Origin: Erythrobacter sp. YT30
GTDB lineage: Bacteria; Pseudomonadota; Alphaproteobacteria; Sphingomonadales; Sphingomonadaceae
Direction: 5' to 3'
NCBI RefSeq assembly: GCF_001542875.1
Contig: NZ_LMAF01000002.1
Location: forward strand, 248,001 to 312,000
Length of the DNA stretch: 64,000 nt
Part shown: piece after piece, positions 16,007 to 25,163 of the stretch
Numbering within the stretch: the first letter of the stretch is position 1
Layout: every line of letters starts with the position of its first letter
Made by a program: the position numbers and the translations under genes
The notes under the pieces: model-generated
Seen by the model: the letters and a program-made list of their open reading frames with translations, nothing else
Databases searched by the model: none
Told to the model about the DNA's origin: nothing

Positions 16007-17017
16007 TTATTTCCGCGCCCGCGGCATCCGATATGGCAGCATCCACTGCACCAGCCGAGTGCTGAAGCGCTGCATGTCGAGGCTTTCTTGCACCGCGATC
16101 ACGTCTTCGCCCTCGAGCTGCGATGAGAGTTCAGATCGGGCATAGAAAGGTGTGTCCTCCCACGTCTTGCGAACCTCAGCCACGCCAATTTCTGAGCGAG
16201 TTCGTCGTTCAATCCGCCAACCACTATTCGGCAGTGCCGCAATCGGCGGAAGGTCTACCTCTGTTGGGATGGCTTCGGCGTTAAAGCGAATGGCGCTTGC
16301 AAACAAAGACCCATCGGTGCGTTCACCTTCATAGCAGACGATCGCACCCCGCTTCATGTGGGCGCGCGACCAGTGCCAGATGCGAAAGCCGTCTTCCAGG
16401 GGCTCACTGCCACGATTGTGATCGAAATAGCCCTTCCCGCTCCACGAGGTTCCGGGCCGTTTCATATCAACCTCGATCCGGGCGCGCGGGGCCATACAGT
16501 GCCAGACGTGATGCTTCCCGCGATCAAGCGTGAAGGACGTGGGGTTCAGCGCTTCGGGATGGACCCGCACAGTGCCCGTCACACGCCTGCCGCTGGGGAT
16601 AAAGAGGCGCTTGTCGCGTTCTTCGATATCGATCTCGAGGCAATTGCCATCCCAACGCACCGCGCTCGGCCCGATCTGCAGGTTTGCTGCATCGCGCGTG
16701 ACGGCAGTCGATGGCCGCTCTGTCATCACCCAGCGCTGGTTCGGGCCGTACATCGCGACGTTAAGGCACGCATGGTTGAGCGGATCGCCGCGGCCTGATT
16801 TCTTGTAATAGGGTGAAAAAACGCTCCCCAGAAACGCGATGATCGTCAGCCCGTATTGCCCGTCATCGCTGATCGCATCGACGTACCACCAGGTATAACC
16901 GCCGGGAGGAACCTCCTCATCGAAGCGCGGTCCTGTACGAGTGTGTTCGCCGCCAGAATGCCGGACAAGGCGGCCATCGGGACGCCGGCGGAAGGATGCG
17001 TCGCTCCACCCGCGCAA
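16007..17017 (-). CDS. crtC: Hydroxyneurosporene (carotenoid 1,2-) hydratase CrtC; start uncertain
   Basis: CrtC adds water across the 1,2 double bond of acyclic carotenoids in the spirilloxanthin-type pathway. The conserved N-terminal block PPGGYTWWYVDAISDDG and IIAFLGSVFSPYY, followed by CLNVAMYGPNQRW and GYFDHNRGSEPLEDGF, identify it clearly. The start is unresolved. The frame is open to 17377, but no ATG, GTG or TTG occurs between TTG at 17017 and the conserved block near 16915. I use that TTG, which gives 336 residues and a 172-bp overlap with crtD, longer than expected. A non-standard start near 16960, or coupling to crtD by frameshift, is possible. Both crt genes read leftward, away from crtF. 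Confidence 0.88.
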   Translation of the reverse strand: MRGWSDASFRRRPDGRLVRHSGGEHTRTGPRFDEEVPPGGYTWWYVDAISDDGQYGLTIIAFLGSVFSPYYKKSGRGDPLNHACLNVAMYGPNQRWVMTERPSTAVTRDAANLQIGPSAVRWDGNCLEIDIEERDKRLFIPSGRRVTGTVRVHPEALNPTSFTLDRGKHHVWHCMAPRARIEVDMKRPGTSWSGKGYFDHNRGSEPLEDGFRIWHWSRAHMKRGAIVCYEGERTDGSLFASAIRFNAEAIPTEVDLPPIAALPNSGWRIERRTRSEIGVAEVRKTWEDTPFYARSELSSQLEGEDVIAVQESLDMQRFSTRLVQWMLPYRMPRARK

Positions 17018-18465
17018 TAAAGCCCCTTCATCCGGGTTCGCGGGCCCTGCCGTTGGAAAGAAGCGGCCCAGCCGTGCGACGCCCTCCCGTAGAGCGCTCC
17101 GCCGCTCGCCGGGAACAGGCTCTCCCACTCCTGCGGGGTCGCGAGCGAATGCTCCATCGGATCCTCGAGTGTGAGACCGCAGCGTTCCAAGCTCTTCCTC
17201 ATGGCCTTTGTGCATTGGTCTCTCTCCTGCTGAGTGTATTCGTGAGTGTCGCCATTGGCGGGGGCATTGACGATGATCTGGAAGCGTTCGCGGCCTTCGC
17301 TTTGGGCCCCATCCTGCTGAACAAGCGCGCCTGCCGGGCGGCCAGTGCGATGCGCCGCGCTGCGGTCCATCGCGCAAAGGTATGCGGTGGGATCGCTTGG
17401 CGGCTGACCGCTTGCAATCTCGCGGAATTCGCGGGCGTAATCGGGTGAAAAGAACACGTTGTGGTGCTGTAAGGGGAAGCCCGATGTTTCCGCATGGCCG
17501 TACCAGAGAAGCGCGGAAAGCGAGCGTTTCTTGGGCGGCAACGGTTTAACAGAAGGCTGCGCTGCCTTGCCCAGATAGCCTGCTGCAAGCGCTGACGGGT
17601 CTGAATTGGCAATCACCATATCGGCAGTAATCTGCTCGCCATTAGCAAGCTCAATGCCCGCAGCTTTGCCACTGCTTGCAAGCACGCGCGCGACCTCGCA
17701 GCCTGTGCGGATGGATGCTCCCTTGCTTTCCGCGAGCGTTCGCAAGGCTTTTGCAAGAGCATGTATGCCGCCATCGATGACCCACACACCGCGCGCTTCG
17801 GTGTGCGCGATCAGCATCAGGGTCGCTGGCGCTTCGTAGGGGGAAGAGCCGCAATAGGTCGAATACCGGCCAAACAATTGCTGCAAGCGCGGATCGGGGA
17901 AGTGCTTACCCAATGCCTTCCAGTAATTGTCGAAAGGCCGCATGGCGAGCATCGCATCCACTCGCCAAAAACCAATGCGCCACATCATCGGAAATGGCGT
18001 GTTGGCCGATTTGCCGCGCAGAAATGGCTTATCCAAAACTTCGAAGATGCGCCGCGCTTCATGGCGGAAATTGCGATAGCCTTTGGCAGCTTTAGCGCCT
18101 GCAAAATCGCCGATGGCTTCTTCACTGCGGATGGGATCGGCGAACAGATCGAGCCGTTCTGTCTCGCTCCAGGCATGGCGCGCGATCACTTCGGCCTGAT
18201 AGACATCGACGTAATCGGAAAGCCGCGCGCCGCATTCGCGAAAGACGCCGTCGAACACATCGCGCATGGTGAAAACGGTTGGGCCGCCAGCGACCTTTGC
18301 GCCGCCGACATCGACCTCACGGGCCTTTCCGCCGACCCAGCTTTCTTTTTCGAATACGGTCACGTCAAACCCGCGCGAGGCAAGCAAAGCGGCGCTGGTA
18401 AGCCCGCCAATCCCTGCTCCGATAATCGCGACTTTTTCGCTCACCGCTCCCATCTCCACCGCCAT
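16846..18465 (-). CDS. crtD: Methoxyneurosporene dehydrogenase (carotenoid 3,4-desaturase) CrtD
   Basis: A phytoene-desaturase-superfamily flavoprotein of up to 539 residues. The dinucleotide-binding motif IGAGIGGLTSA lies near the N-terminus, and the C-terminal family signature LYCAGGATHPSAGVPMAALSG is present. CrtD introduces the C-3,4 double bond after CrtC and CrtF have acted. The first ATG at 18465 is given; a GTG at 18444 that yields MSEKVAIIGAG, preceded by GGAG, fits the family equally well. The last 30 or so residues run on beyond the usual end and overlap crtC coding sequence in another frame. The promoter region upstream contains a PpsR-type box shared with divergent crtF. Confidence 0.94.
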   Translation of the reverse strand: MAVEMGAVSEKVAIIGAGIGGLTSAALLASRGFDVTVFEKESWVGGKAREVDVGGAKVAGGPTVFTMRDVFDGVFRECGARLSDYVDVYQAEVIARHAWSETERLDLFADPIRSEEAIGDFAGAKAAKGYRNFRHEARRIFEVLDKPFLRGKSANTPFPMMWRIGFWRVDAMLAMRPFDNYWKALGKHFPDPRLQQLFGRYSTYCGSSPYEAPATLMLIAHTEARGVWVIDGGIHALAKALRTLAESKGASIRTGCEVARVLASSGKAAGIELANGEQITADMVIANSDPSALAAGYLGKAAQPSVKPLPPKKRSLSALLWYGHAETSGFPLQHHNVFFSPDYAREFREIASGQPPSDPTAYLCAMDRSAAHRTGRPAGALVQQDGAQSEGRERFQIIVNAPANGDTHEYTQQERDQCTKAMRKSLERCGLTLEDPMEHSLATPQEWESLFPASGGALYGRASHGWAASFQRQGPRTRMKGLYCAGGATHPSAGVPMAALSGILAANTLVQDRASMRRFLPAVIPGGTSMRSAMTGNTG

Positions 18466-18510
18466 CAGGCCGTATCTGAGTCGGTATATTATTGACCTTG
18501 ACGCCCAAAC

Positions 18511-18528
18511 TGTCCAATCTTTTAGACA
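18511..18528. promoter_or_regulatory. PpsR-type box TGT-N12-ACA between crtD and crtF
   Basis: TGT at 18511-18513 and ACA at 18526-18528 are separated by exactly 12 nt, the consensus of PpsR/CrtJ sites. It sits in the 69-bp divergent gap, 7 bp before the crtF ATG, so PpsR bound here could repress both crtDC and crtF. A half-site-like TGTCA follows at 18536, inside crtF. Confidence 0.65.
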
Positions 18529-18534
18529 TATGGG

Positions 18535-19677
18535 ATGTCAGTTAGTTTAGAAATGGGGGCAAAGCAGCCTTTCAAAGTGCGCATGGTCGCGCGCCGCAAC
18601 CGGCTGTTTGCGCATCCCAGATTTCAATATTGGTGCGCGCGCATCCCCGGCCTCAAGCGCATTGCAAAAGCGCGCGCGGGCGCGATGTTCGATCTGGTTG
18701 TCGGCTTTTCCTATTACCAAGTGCTGCGCGCCGTTGTTGATGCTGAACTGCTGCCAGTCCTGCGCGACGGGCCACTGACTGCCGCCGAAATTGCTCCGCG
18801 CATTGATCTGAGCGAAGCGGCCACTCTCACTCTGCTGCGCGCGGCGCGTTCGGTGATGCTGTCCGAAGAAGTGCTGCCCGATCAATGGATGCTGGGTGAG
18901 CAAGGCGCGGTTCTGGTTGATGACCTGGGCACGCAGGCCATGGTCCGGCATCACCGCCTGCTTTACGCCGATGGCGCTGATCCGCTGGCGCTGTTGAAAG
19001 CGGATCGGAAAGAACCGACCCAGCTTTCCAATTATTGGTCCTATGCAGGCGCGCTGCACGGCACGGCGGAACGCGGGGAGGATACGCACGAATATTCAGA
19101 ACTGATGGCAACATCTCAGAACTTCGTCGCAAATGAGGTGCTTGCTTCATTCAAATTCCCGCGCACAGGTAGGCAGTTGGACGTGGGCGGCGGGCACGGC
19201 GCGTTTATTCGGCGTGTCGGGGCTGCCTATCCCGATCTCCAATTTGGGCTGTTCGATTTACCGCAAGTTGTGGAAAGCGGCGCGCGCGCAGCTGCCGAAA
19301 CTCTGGGCGCGGTGCGCGTCACAGCGCATCCCGGTAACTTCTTCGAGGATGCGATCCCCGAAGGCTACGATCTCGTCTCGCTTGTGCGGATTCTGCACGA
19401 TCACGACGACGAACCAGCACAGCAATTGCTTGATAATATTCGCAAAAGCCTTGCACCCGGCGCCAGGCTGATGATCGCTGAACCCATGGCGAGAGTGCCC
19501 GGCGCAGAGCCGATGGGAGAGGCATTCTTCGGCTTCTATCTGTGGGCCATGGGCTCTGGTCGCCCCCGCAGCGCGGAGGAGATCACAACTATGCTCAAAC
19601 GCGCCGGATTTGCCCGCATTCGCCCTGTCGCGACAGCGCAACCGGTCATCGCCAGCATAATTGTCGCGTCTGCCTGA
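18535..19677 (+). CDS. crtF: Hydroxyneurosporene O-methyltransferase CrtF
   Basis: A 380-residue SAM-dependent O-methyltransferase that methylates the 1-hydroxyl of acyclic carotenoids. An N-terminal dimerisation/winged-helix part (LRAVVDAELLPVLRDGPLTA) is followed by the SAM-binding motif LDVGGGHGAFIRRV, the acidic loop LFDLPQVVE and the catalytic-region LVRILHDHDDEPA typical of this methyltransferase class. The first ATG at 18535 has no strong ribosome-binding site and overlaps the regulatory region; an internal ATG at 18553 is an alternative. It is the first gene of the crtF-bchCXYZ-puf direction, separated from bchC by 140 bp that hold another PpsR-type box. Confidence 0.94.
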   Translation: MSVSLEMGAKQPFKVRMVARRNRLFAHPRFQYWCARIPGLKRIAKARAGAMFDLVVGFSYYQVLRAVVDAELLPVLRDGPLTAAEIAPRIDLSEAATLTLLRAARSVMLSEEVLPDQWMLGEQGAVLVDDLGTQAMVRHHRLLYADGADPLALLKADRKEPTQLSNYWSYAGALHGTAERGEDTHEYSELMATSQNFVANEVLASFKFPRTGRQLDVGGGHGAFIRRVGAAYPDLQFGLFDLPQVVESGARAAAETLGAVRVTAHPGNFFEDAIPEGYDLVSLVRILHDHDDEPAQQLLDNIRKSLAPGARLMIAEPMARVPGAEPMGEAFFGFYLWAMGSGRPRSAEEITTMLKRAGFARIRPVATAQPVIASIIVASA

Positions 19678-19685
19678 CAATATTG

Positions 19686-19703
19686 TGTATGATCAGTTTG
19701 ACA
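19686..19703. promoter_or_regulatory. PpsR-type box TGT-N12-ACA upstream of bchC
   Basis: TGT at 19686-19688 and ACA at 19701-19703 with a 12-nt spacer, in the 140-bp crtF-bchC gap. A near-match (TGT-N12-ACT) lies at 19712-19729, centred 26 bp away, suggesting tandem binding. A 10-bp palindrome ACAATATTGT at 19677-19686 abuts the box. This is the likely control point of the bchCXYZ-puf transcript under oxygen and light. Confidence 0.62.
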
Positions 19704-19817
19704 CTTTGGGTTGTCAGGCGTAGTCAACTCTTGGGATCAGTGGTTTTTACATTGCGTGAGTCGCAACAAAGCGGCGCAGCGCGGTGCAATGCCGACGTAT
19801 TTTGAGAGGCGGTCCCG

Positions 19818-20753
19818 ATGGACACACTGGCGGTAATTCTTGAGCAACCTGAGCGCCTTGCGCTTCGGGAGCTTGAGTTGACGCCGGTTGGACCATCCGA
19901 TGTGGTCGTCGACATCCAGTGGAGCGGGATCAGCTCCGGCACCGAAAAGCTGCTTTGGACCGGCAAAATGCCGCAATTTCCCGGCATGGGTTATCCCCTC
20001 GTTCCCGGATATGAGAGTATCGGACGCGTGGTGGAAACCGGCGCGGATGCGCGTGGCCGGATGGGTGACTGGGTGTTTGTGCCCGGCGCCAATTGTTACG
20101 AAGGCGCGCGCGGCCTGTTCGGCGGCACGGCGAGCCGCGTTGTGGTTCCTTCGGCAAGAGCCTTCCCGATCCCCGAACGCATTGGCGAAGCTGGCGTTTT
20201 GTGCGCGCTTTCGGCCACGGCGCTTCACGCAATCAACGGCGGTACTCCGCCAGACCTTATAATCGGTCACGGCGTCTTGGGCAGACTGCTCGCCCGGCTG
20301 ACCATCGCCTTGGGCGCTCCTGCTCCAGTCGTTTGGGAAACGCAGGAACACCGGCGGACAGGCGCATCGGGCTACCATGTCATTGCCCCCAATGAAGACG
20401 CGCACCGCGATTACAAATCGATCTACGATGTCAGCGGTGATGCGAGCATCTTGGATGGCCTGATCGGACGCCTTGAAAAAGGCGGCGAGATTACGCTTGC
20501 AGGCTTTTACGCAGGCCGGATCGATTTCGCCTTTGCCCCCGCGTTCCAGGCCGAGGCACGCTTGCGCATCGCGGCAGAATGGAAGCCATCCGACCTCACC
20601 GCGATCCGCGCGATGATCGAATGCCGGCGGCTTGATCTTGGCGGCCTGATTTCAACGCGCCGCCCCGCACACGAGGCAGCCGATGCCTATCCGCAGGCTT
20701 TCAACGATCCTGATTGCCTCAAAATGATTCTCGATTGGAGTGACGCTGCATGA
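19818..20753 (+). CDS. bchC: Bacteriochlorophyllide dehydrogenase BchC
   Basis: This 311-residue MDR-type (zinc-alcohol-dehydrogenase-like) oxidoreductase oxidises the 3-hydroxyethyl group of the bacteriochlorophyllide to 3-acetyl. The opening GISSGTEKLLW and PGYESIGRVVETG are characteristic of BchC, and IIGHGVLGRLLARL replaces the canonical nucleotide-binding motif. DVSGDASILDGLIGRLEKGGEITLAGFY is the second Rossmann part. The start has GAGAGG upstream. bchX overlaps the stop by 4 bp, opening a coupled bchCXYZ run. Confidence 0.95.
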   Translation: MDTLAVILEQPERLALRELELTPVGPSDVVVDIQWSGISSGTEKLLWTGKMPQFPGMGYPLVPGYESIGRVVETGADARGRMGDWVFVPGANCYEGARGLFGGTASRVVVPSARAFPIPERIGEAGVLCALSATALHAINGGTPPDLIIGHGVLGRLLARLTIALGAPAPVVWETQEHRRTGASGYHVIAPNEDAHRDYKSIYDVSGDASILDGLIGRLEKGGEITLAGFYAGRIDFAFAPAFQAEARLRIAAEWKPSDLTAIRAMIECRRLDLGGLISTRRPAHEAADAYPQAFNDPDCLKMILDWSDAA

Positions 20754-21739
20754 GCATGCTTGAAACACAGGCCGAAAAGCTGCGCGACGAAGCCGCTCAA
20801 GAGCCTGATCCCGTGCACACAGGCGAAGCGACCAGCGAGACGCAAGTCATTGCTATCTATGGCAAAGGCGGTTCGGGTAAAAGCTTCGCGCTTTCCAATC
20901 TCAGCTATATGATGGCGCAGCAGGGCAAGCGCGTTCTCCTCATCGGCTGCGATCCGAAGTCGGACACGACCAGCCTGCTGTTCGGCGGGAAATCCTGCCC
21001 CACGATCATCGAAACCTCCTCCAAGAAGAAACTCGCTGGCGAGGACGTCACCATCGAAGATGTGTGCTTCCAGCGCGATGGCGTTTTCGCGATGGAACTC
21101 GGCGGTCCCGAAGTTGGTCGCGGCTGCGGTGGTCGCGGGATCATCCATGGTTTTGAACTGCTCGAAAAGCTGGGCTTTCATGAATGGGGCTTTGACTACG
21201 TCCTCCTCGATTTTCTCGGTGACGTCGTGTGCGGCGGGTTCGGCCTGCCGATTGCGCGCGACATGTGCCAGAAAGTGATCGTGGTCGGATCGAACGACCT
21301 CCAATCGCTCTACGTTGCCAACAATGTCTGTCACGCGGTAGAATACTTCCGCAAAATGGGCGGGAATGTCGGCGTTGCCGGCATGATCGTGAACAAGGAT
21401 GATGGCACCGGCGAAGCGCAGGCTTTTGCCAAAGCGGTCGATATTCCAGTGCTGACAGCAATTCCGGCGGATGAGGATATTCGCCGCAAGTCGGCCAATT
21501 ACCAGATCATAGGAAAGCCCGGCGGCGAGTGGGGTAGCCTGTTTGAGGAACTCGCCACGAATGTCGCCGAGGCACCGCCGCGCCAACCCTCCCCTCTCGA
21601 TCAGGATGGCCTGCTCGACCTGTTCAGCCCGGAAGATACGGGCGGAAATGTCGAGCTGATCCCGGCCACCCAGGCCGACATGCGCGGCGGAGTTTTTGAA
21701 GAAAAACCCTCACTCGAAGTGATTTACGACGAAGTTTGA
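20750..21739 (+). CDS. bchX: Chlorophyllide a reductase iron protein BchX
   Basis: A 329-residue NifH-like ATP-dependent reductase delivering electrons to BchYZ for ring B reduction of chlorophyllide a. The P-loop GKGGSGKSFALSNL is present, and the two cysteines that bridge a [4Fe-4S] cluster across the dimer lie in GRGCGGRGI and DVVCGGFG. The N-terminal extension of about 30 residues before the P-loop region and an acidic C-terminal tail match BchX rather than BchL. The stop shares one base with the bchY start (TGATG). Confidence 0.97.
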   Translation: MSMLETQAEKLRDEAAQEPDPVHTGEATSETQVIAIYGKGGSGKSFALSNLSYMMAQQGKRVLLIGCDPKSDTTSLLFGGKSCPTIIETSSKKKLAGEDVTIEDVCFQRDGVFAMELGGPEVGRGCGGRGIIHGFELLEKLGFHEWGFDYVLLDFLGDVVCGGFGLPIARDMCQKVIVVGSNDLQSLYVANNVCHAVEYFRKMGGNVGVAGMIVNKDDGTGEAQAFAKAVDIPVLTAIPADEDIRRKSANYQIIGKPGGEWGSLFEELATNVAEAPPRQPSPLDQDGLLDLFSPEDTGGNVELIPATQADMRGGVFEEKPSLEVIYDEV

Positions 21740-23289
21740 TGAGCGATTTGCCCGCCTCGAATGCGCAACGCAGCCCTGACACGCTCGATATGAGCGGCGG
21801 TGGTGATGCAAACGGCGGCGCGTGCTCCAGCAAGGAAACGATGCTGGATGCTGCACGCGAGGCAGGCAAAAGCGACATCCTCGATCAATATGCAGCCGAC
21901 TATCCGGTCGATCCGGAACGCGGTCCGCATGATCAACCGCAATCGATGTGCCCGGCCTTTGGGTCGCTCCGGGTGGGCCTTCGCATGAAGCGCACGGCCA
22001 CCGTTCTGTCGGGTTCGGCCTGCTGCGTTTATGGCCTCACTTTCACTTCGCATTTCTACGGCGCGCGCCGGACGGTGGGCTATGTGCCGTTCTCGTCCGA
22101 AACGCTCGTCACCGGAAAGCTGTTTGAAGACATCAAGGAAGCGGTCGAAGATCTCGCCGATCCTGAACTGTACGACGCGATCGTGGTCACAAACCTGTGC
22201 GTCCCCACGGCCAGCGGCGTTCCGCTGCGCCTCCTCAAAAAGCAGATCAACGGCGTGCGCATTATTGGGATTGATGTGCCGGGGTTTGGCATCCCAACGC
22301 ACGCCGAAGCTAAAGACGTGCTCGCAGGCGCGATGCTCGCCTATGCGCGCGAAGAAGTCAGCGCGGGCCCCGTTGCGGCTCCCAAGGAGCGTTCGGACAA
22401 GCCTTCGATTACGCTGCTTGGCGAGATGTTCCCCGCTGATCCGGTGGTCATCGGCCGGATGCTCGAACCGCTTGGCCTTGCTGCAGGCCCGGTTGTACCG
22501 ACGCGCGAATGGCGCGAGCTTTATTCAGCGCTCGATTGCGCGGCTGTCGCGGCAATTCACCCATTCTACACCGCCTCAATCCGTGAATTTGAACACGCTG
22601 GCCGTCCGATTATCGGCTCTGCGCCCGTCGGTGCTGACGGCACGGCGGCATGGCTTCAATCCATCGGCGACACGCTCGGCCTTCGCCAAGAAGCCGTTGA
22701 TGGCGTCAAAAACGCGATGGTCGGCGCTTGCAAGGGCGCTTTGGCGCAAATGCCTATCAAGGGCCGGATCACCGTATCGGGCTATGAAGGCTCGGAACTT
22801 CTGGTCGCGCGCTTGCTCATCGAAAGCGGCGCGGACGTGCCCTATGTCGGCAGCGCTTGCCCACGTACCAAATGGTCGGATGCGGATCGCGAATGGCTCG
22901 AAGCACGCGGCGTCCACGTCAATTTCCGCGCGAGCCTTGAAGACGATATCGCGGCTGTCGAAGAATACGAACCCGATCTCGCAGTCGGCACCACGCCCGT
23001 TGTCCAGCACGCCAAGGCGAAGGCCATTCCGGCGCTCTATTTCACAAATCTTATCTCGGCTCGCCCCCTCATGGGACCGGCTGGAGCCGGGAGCCTCGCG
23101 CAGGTCGTTAACGCGGCCATATCGAATAAGGATCGGTTCGATAAAATGCGCGAATTTTTCAAAGGCGTCGGCACCGATCACGCCGCCGGCGTGTGGGAAG
23201 ATGTGCCGGTAGACCGGCCCAAATTCCGCAAGAAATACGCAGCCTTGAACGAAGCGGCGCGCAAAGCGTCAGAGGCGGTGGGCACATGA
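21739..23289 (+). CDS. bchY: Chlorophyllide a reductase subunit Y
   Basis: A 516-residue NifD/BchN-like subunit that forms the catalytic heterotetramer with BchZ. Cluster-ligating cysteines are visible in [19 protein letters not shown] and [11 protein letters not shown], matching the BchY pattern. [17 protein letters not shown] and [11 protein letters not shown] belong to the later domains. The ATG at 21739 overlaps the bchX stop by one base; a TTG at 21736 would add a single residue. bchZ overlaps the 3' end by 4 bp. Confidence 0.96.
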   Translation: MSDLPASNAQRSPDTLDMSGGGDANGGACSSKETMLDAAREAGKSDILDQYAADYPVDPERGPHDQPQSMCPAFGSLRVGLRMKRTATVLSGSACCVYGLTFTSHFYGARRTVGYVPFSSETLVTGKLFEDIKEAVEDLADPELYDAIVVTNLCVPTASGVPLRLLKKQINGVRIIGIDVPGFGIPTHAEAKDVLAGAMLAYAREEVSAGPVAAPKERSDKPSITLLGEMFPADPVVIGRMLEPLGLAAGPVVPTREWRELYSALDCAAVAAIHPFYTASIREFEHAGRPIIGSAPVGADGTAAWLQSIGDTLGLRQEAVDGVKNAMVGACKGALAQMPIKGRITVSGYEGSELLVARLLIESGADVPYVGSACPRTKWSDADREWLEARGVHVNFRASLEDDIAAVEEYEPDLAVGTTPVVQHAKAKAIPALYFTNLISARPLMGPAGAGSLAQVVNAAISNKDRFDKMREFFKGVGTDHAAGVWEDVPVDRPKFRKKYAALNEAARKASEAVGT

Positions 23290-24782
23290 CACTCGTCTTG
23301 GACCATGATCGCGCAGGCGGCTATTGGGGCGCAACTTACGTCTTCACTGCGGTGAAAGGCCTGCAAGTCATCATCGATGGCCCGGTGGGTTGCGAAAACC
23401 TCCCGGTGACCAGCGTATTGCACTACACAGACGCCCTTCCCCCGCATGAATTGCCGATTGTGGTGACTGGCCTCGGCGAAGAAGAGCTTGGCAAAACGGG
23501 CACCGAAGGCGCGATGAAACGCGCTTGGAAAACGCTCGATCCGGAGCTCCCGGCCGTGGTGGTGACCGGATCCATTGCCGAAATGATCGGCGGCGGCGTG
23601 ACGCCTGAGGGCACCAACATCAAACGCTTCCTGCCGCGCACCATTGATGAGGATCAGTGGGAATCAGCAGACCGCGCGCTCACCTGGTTGTGGACCGAGT
23701 TTGGACCAAAGAAGGCCGTCAAACCAAAGCAACGCAAAGAGGGCGAAAAGCCGGTCGTCAACATCATTGGCCCATCCTATGGCATGTTCAACACGCCATC
23801 CGATCTCGCGGAAATCCGCCGCCTCGTCGAAGGGATCGGGGCAGAGATTGGCGTGGTCTTCCCGCTGGGTTGTCACCTTGCCGATATCCGCGCGCTGGGC
23901 ACGGCGGATGCCAATGTCTGCATGTACCGCGAGTTTGGTCGCAATCTGTGCGAGACATTAGACCGGCCCTATTTCCAGGCGCCCATCGGACTTTCCTCGA
24001 CAACCAAATTCCTTCGCGCACTGGGCGCGGAGCTGGGCCTTGATCCAGAACCCTTTATTGAGCGCGAGAAGCACACCACGATCAAGCCGCTTTGGGATCT
24101 GTGGCGTTCGGTGACGCAGGATTTCTTTGGCACGGCAAGCTTCGGCATTGTCGCGAACGAAACCTATGCGCGCGGCGTTCGCCACTTCCTTGAAGAGGAT
24201 ATGGGCCTGCCTTGCGCATTCGACTTCGCGCGCTGTGCGGGCGTCAAACCCGCCAATGACGAAGTGCGCGAGGCCATCCATGCAGGGCCGCCACTCGTCG
24301 TGTTCGGCTCTTACAATGAACGCATGTATCTGGCGGAAACCGGGCAAGGACTGGGGCCGCAGGCTCAATTCATCCCCGCAAGTTTCCCTGGCGCTGCAAT
24401 CCGCCGCCACACGGGCACTCCCTTCATGGGATATGCCGGCGCGACATACCTTGTGCAGGAAGTGTGCAATGCGCTGTTCGACGCGCTGTTCCACATTCTG
24501 CCGCTCGGCACCGATATGGACCGCACCGAGGCTACGCCCGCGCGCACCCTTGCCGAAGTCACATGGACCGAAGAGGCTAAAGCGCTGCTCGATGAGCTTG
24601 TCGAAGCGCAGCCCGTTCTGGTGCGCATTTCGGCCGCCAAACGCATGCGCGATGCGGCAGAGACCGCGGCACGCCAAAAAGGGCAGGCCGAAGTGACAAT
24701 CGATTGCCTTGCCGTATTCCGCACATCGCACAAATCAGAGGGCAAGACACAAAAGCCCGAGTTTGAAGGAGAATCCGCATGA
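23286..24782 (+). CDS. bchZ: Chlorophyllide a reductase subunit Z
   Basis: A 498-residue NifK/BchB-like partner of Bch[19 protein letters not shown] near the N-terminus carries the cluster cysteine, [12 protein letters not shown] matches the family, and a late BchZ-typical block covers [21 protein letters not shown]. The frame is open to 23193, but the ATG at 23286 overlapping the bchY stop as ATGA gives the normal N-terminus [15 protein letters not shown]. The final codons include a strong AAGGAGAA sequence at 24766-24773 that acts as ribosome-binding site for the small frame starting at 24779. Confidence 0.96.
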   Translation: MTLVLDHDRAGGYWGATYVFTAVKGLQVIIDGPVGCENLPVTSVLHYTDALPPHELPIVVTGLGEEELGKTGTEGAMKRAWKTLDPELPAVVVTGSIAEMIGGGVTPEGTNIKRFLPRTIDEDQWESADRALTWLWTEFGPKKAVKPKQRKEGEKPVVNIIGPSYGMFNTPSDLAEIRRLVEGIGAEIGVVFPLGCHLADIRALGTADANVCMYREFGRNLCETLDRPYFQAPIGLSSTTKFLRALGAELGLDPEPFIEREKHTTIKPLWDLWRSVTQDFFGTASFGIVANETYARGVRHFLEEDMGLPCAFDFARCAGVKPANDEVREAIHAGPPLVVFGSYNERMYLAETGQGLGPQAQFIPASFPGAAIRRHTGTPFMGYAGATYLVQEVCNALFDALFHILPLGTDMDRTEATPARTLAEVTWTEEAKALLDELVEAQPVLVRISAAKRMRDAAETAARQKGQAEVTIDCLAVFRTSHKSEGKTQKPEFEGESA

Positions 24783-24928
24783 TTGATGCCATCTCCTCGC
24801 TCACACAGTTCACTCATCCGAGATTGCCTGGGGATCGGGCACATCCAATCCACGTGGGGGATCACGCGGGGATGTCGACCGGGGGCTTTGCTCCCACTCC
24901 AACAGCAAAAAACGGAGATTATCAATGA
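24779..24928 (+). CDS. Putative 49-residue ORF bridging bchZ and pufB
   Basis: This frame starts with an ATG overlapping the bchZ stop (ATGA) and stops with a TGA overlapping the pufB ATG (again ATGA). A strong AAGGAGAA ribosome-binding site lies about 6 nt before its ATG. The peptide is hydrophilic, rich in His, Gly, Pro and Thr, with no membrane segment, so it is not like Rhodobacter PufQ although it occupies the same position. It may be a leader peptide that couples pufB translation to bchZ, or a spacer that happens to be open. No homologue is known to me. Confidence 0.45.
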   Translation: MIDAISSLTQFTHPRLPGDRAHPIHVGDHAGMSTGGFAPTPTAKNGDYQ

Positions 24929-25077
24929 ATGATCCGGAACGCGTCGGGGTCCACCTGACGTCAGAAGAAGCGCAGGAAATCCATAAGGGTTTCATGGGCA
25001 CTTTTGGCCTCTACGTGGCCATTGCGCTTGTCGCGCATGCACTCGTGTATTTCGACAAGCCCTGGTTCCCAATCTGA
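24925..25077 (+). CDS. pufB: Light-harvesting complex 1 beta subunit
   Basis: A 50-residue LH1 beta polypeptide. EEAQEIHKGFMGTF precedes the single membrane helix, His38 in LVAHALVY ligates the B870 bacteriochlorophyll, and the C-terminal YFDKPWFPI is classical for LH1 beta. It inserts in the cytoplasmic membrane as an alpha-beta pair with PufA around the reaction centre. GGAGA lies about 7 nt before the ATG. No pufQ-like gene precedes it, and no puc-type antenna genes occur in the window. Confidence 0.97.
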   Translation: MNDPERVGVHLTSEEAQEIHKGFMGTFGLYVAIALVAHALVYFDKPWFPI

Positions 25078-25163
25078 TCAGTTCCGCTTTGCGCCGCAGG
25101 CTTCGGGCTCTTCGCCGGTCGCCTGGCATGAAACGCATCTGACAAAATCAAAGGAATTTTCTC

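Noticed and set aside
22031..23212. A 393-codon plus-strand frame inside bchY
   Set aside because: Alternative frame of bchY with Arg/Ser-rich, low-complexity translation typical of a shadow.
24779..24928. pufQ assignment for the small frame before pufB
   Set aside because: The peptide has no hydrophobic segment and no resemblance to PufQ; only the position matches.
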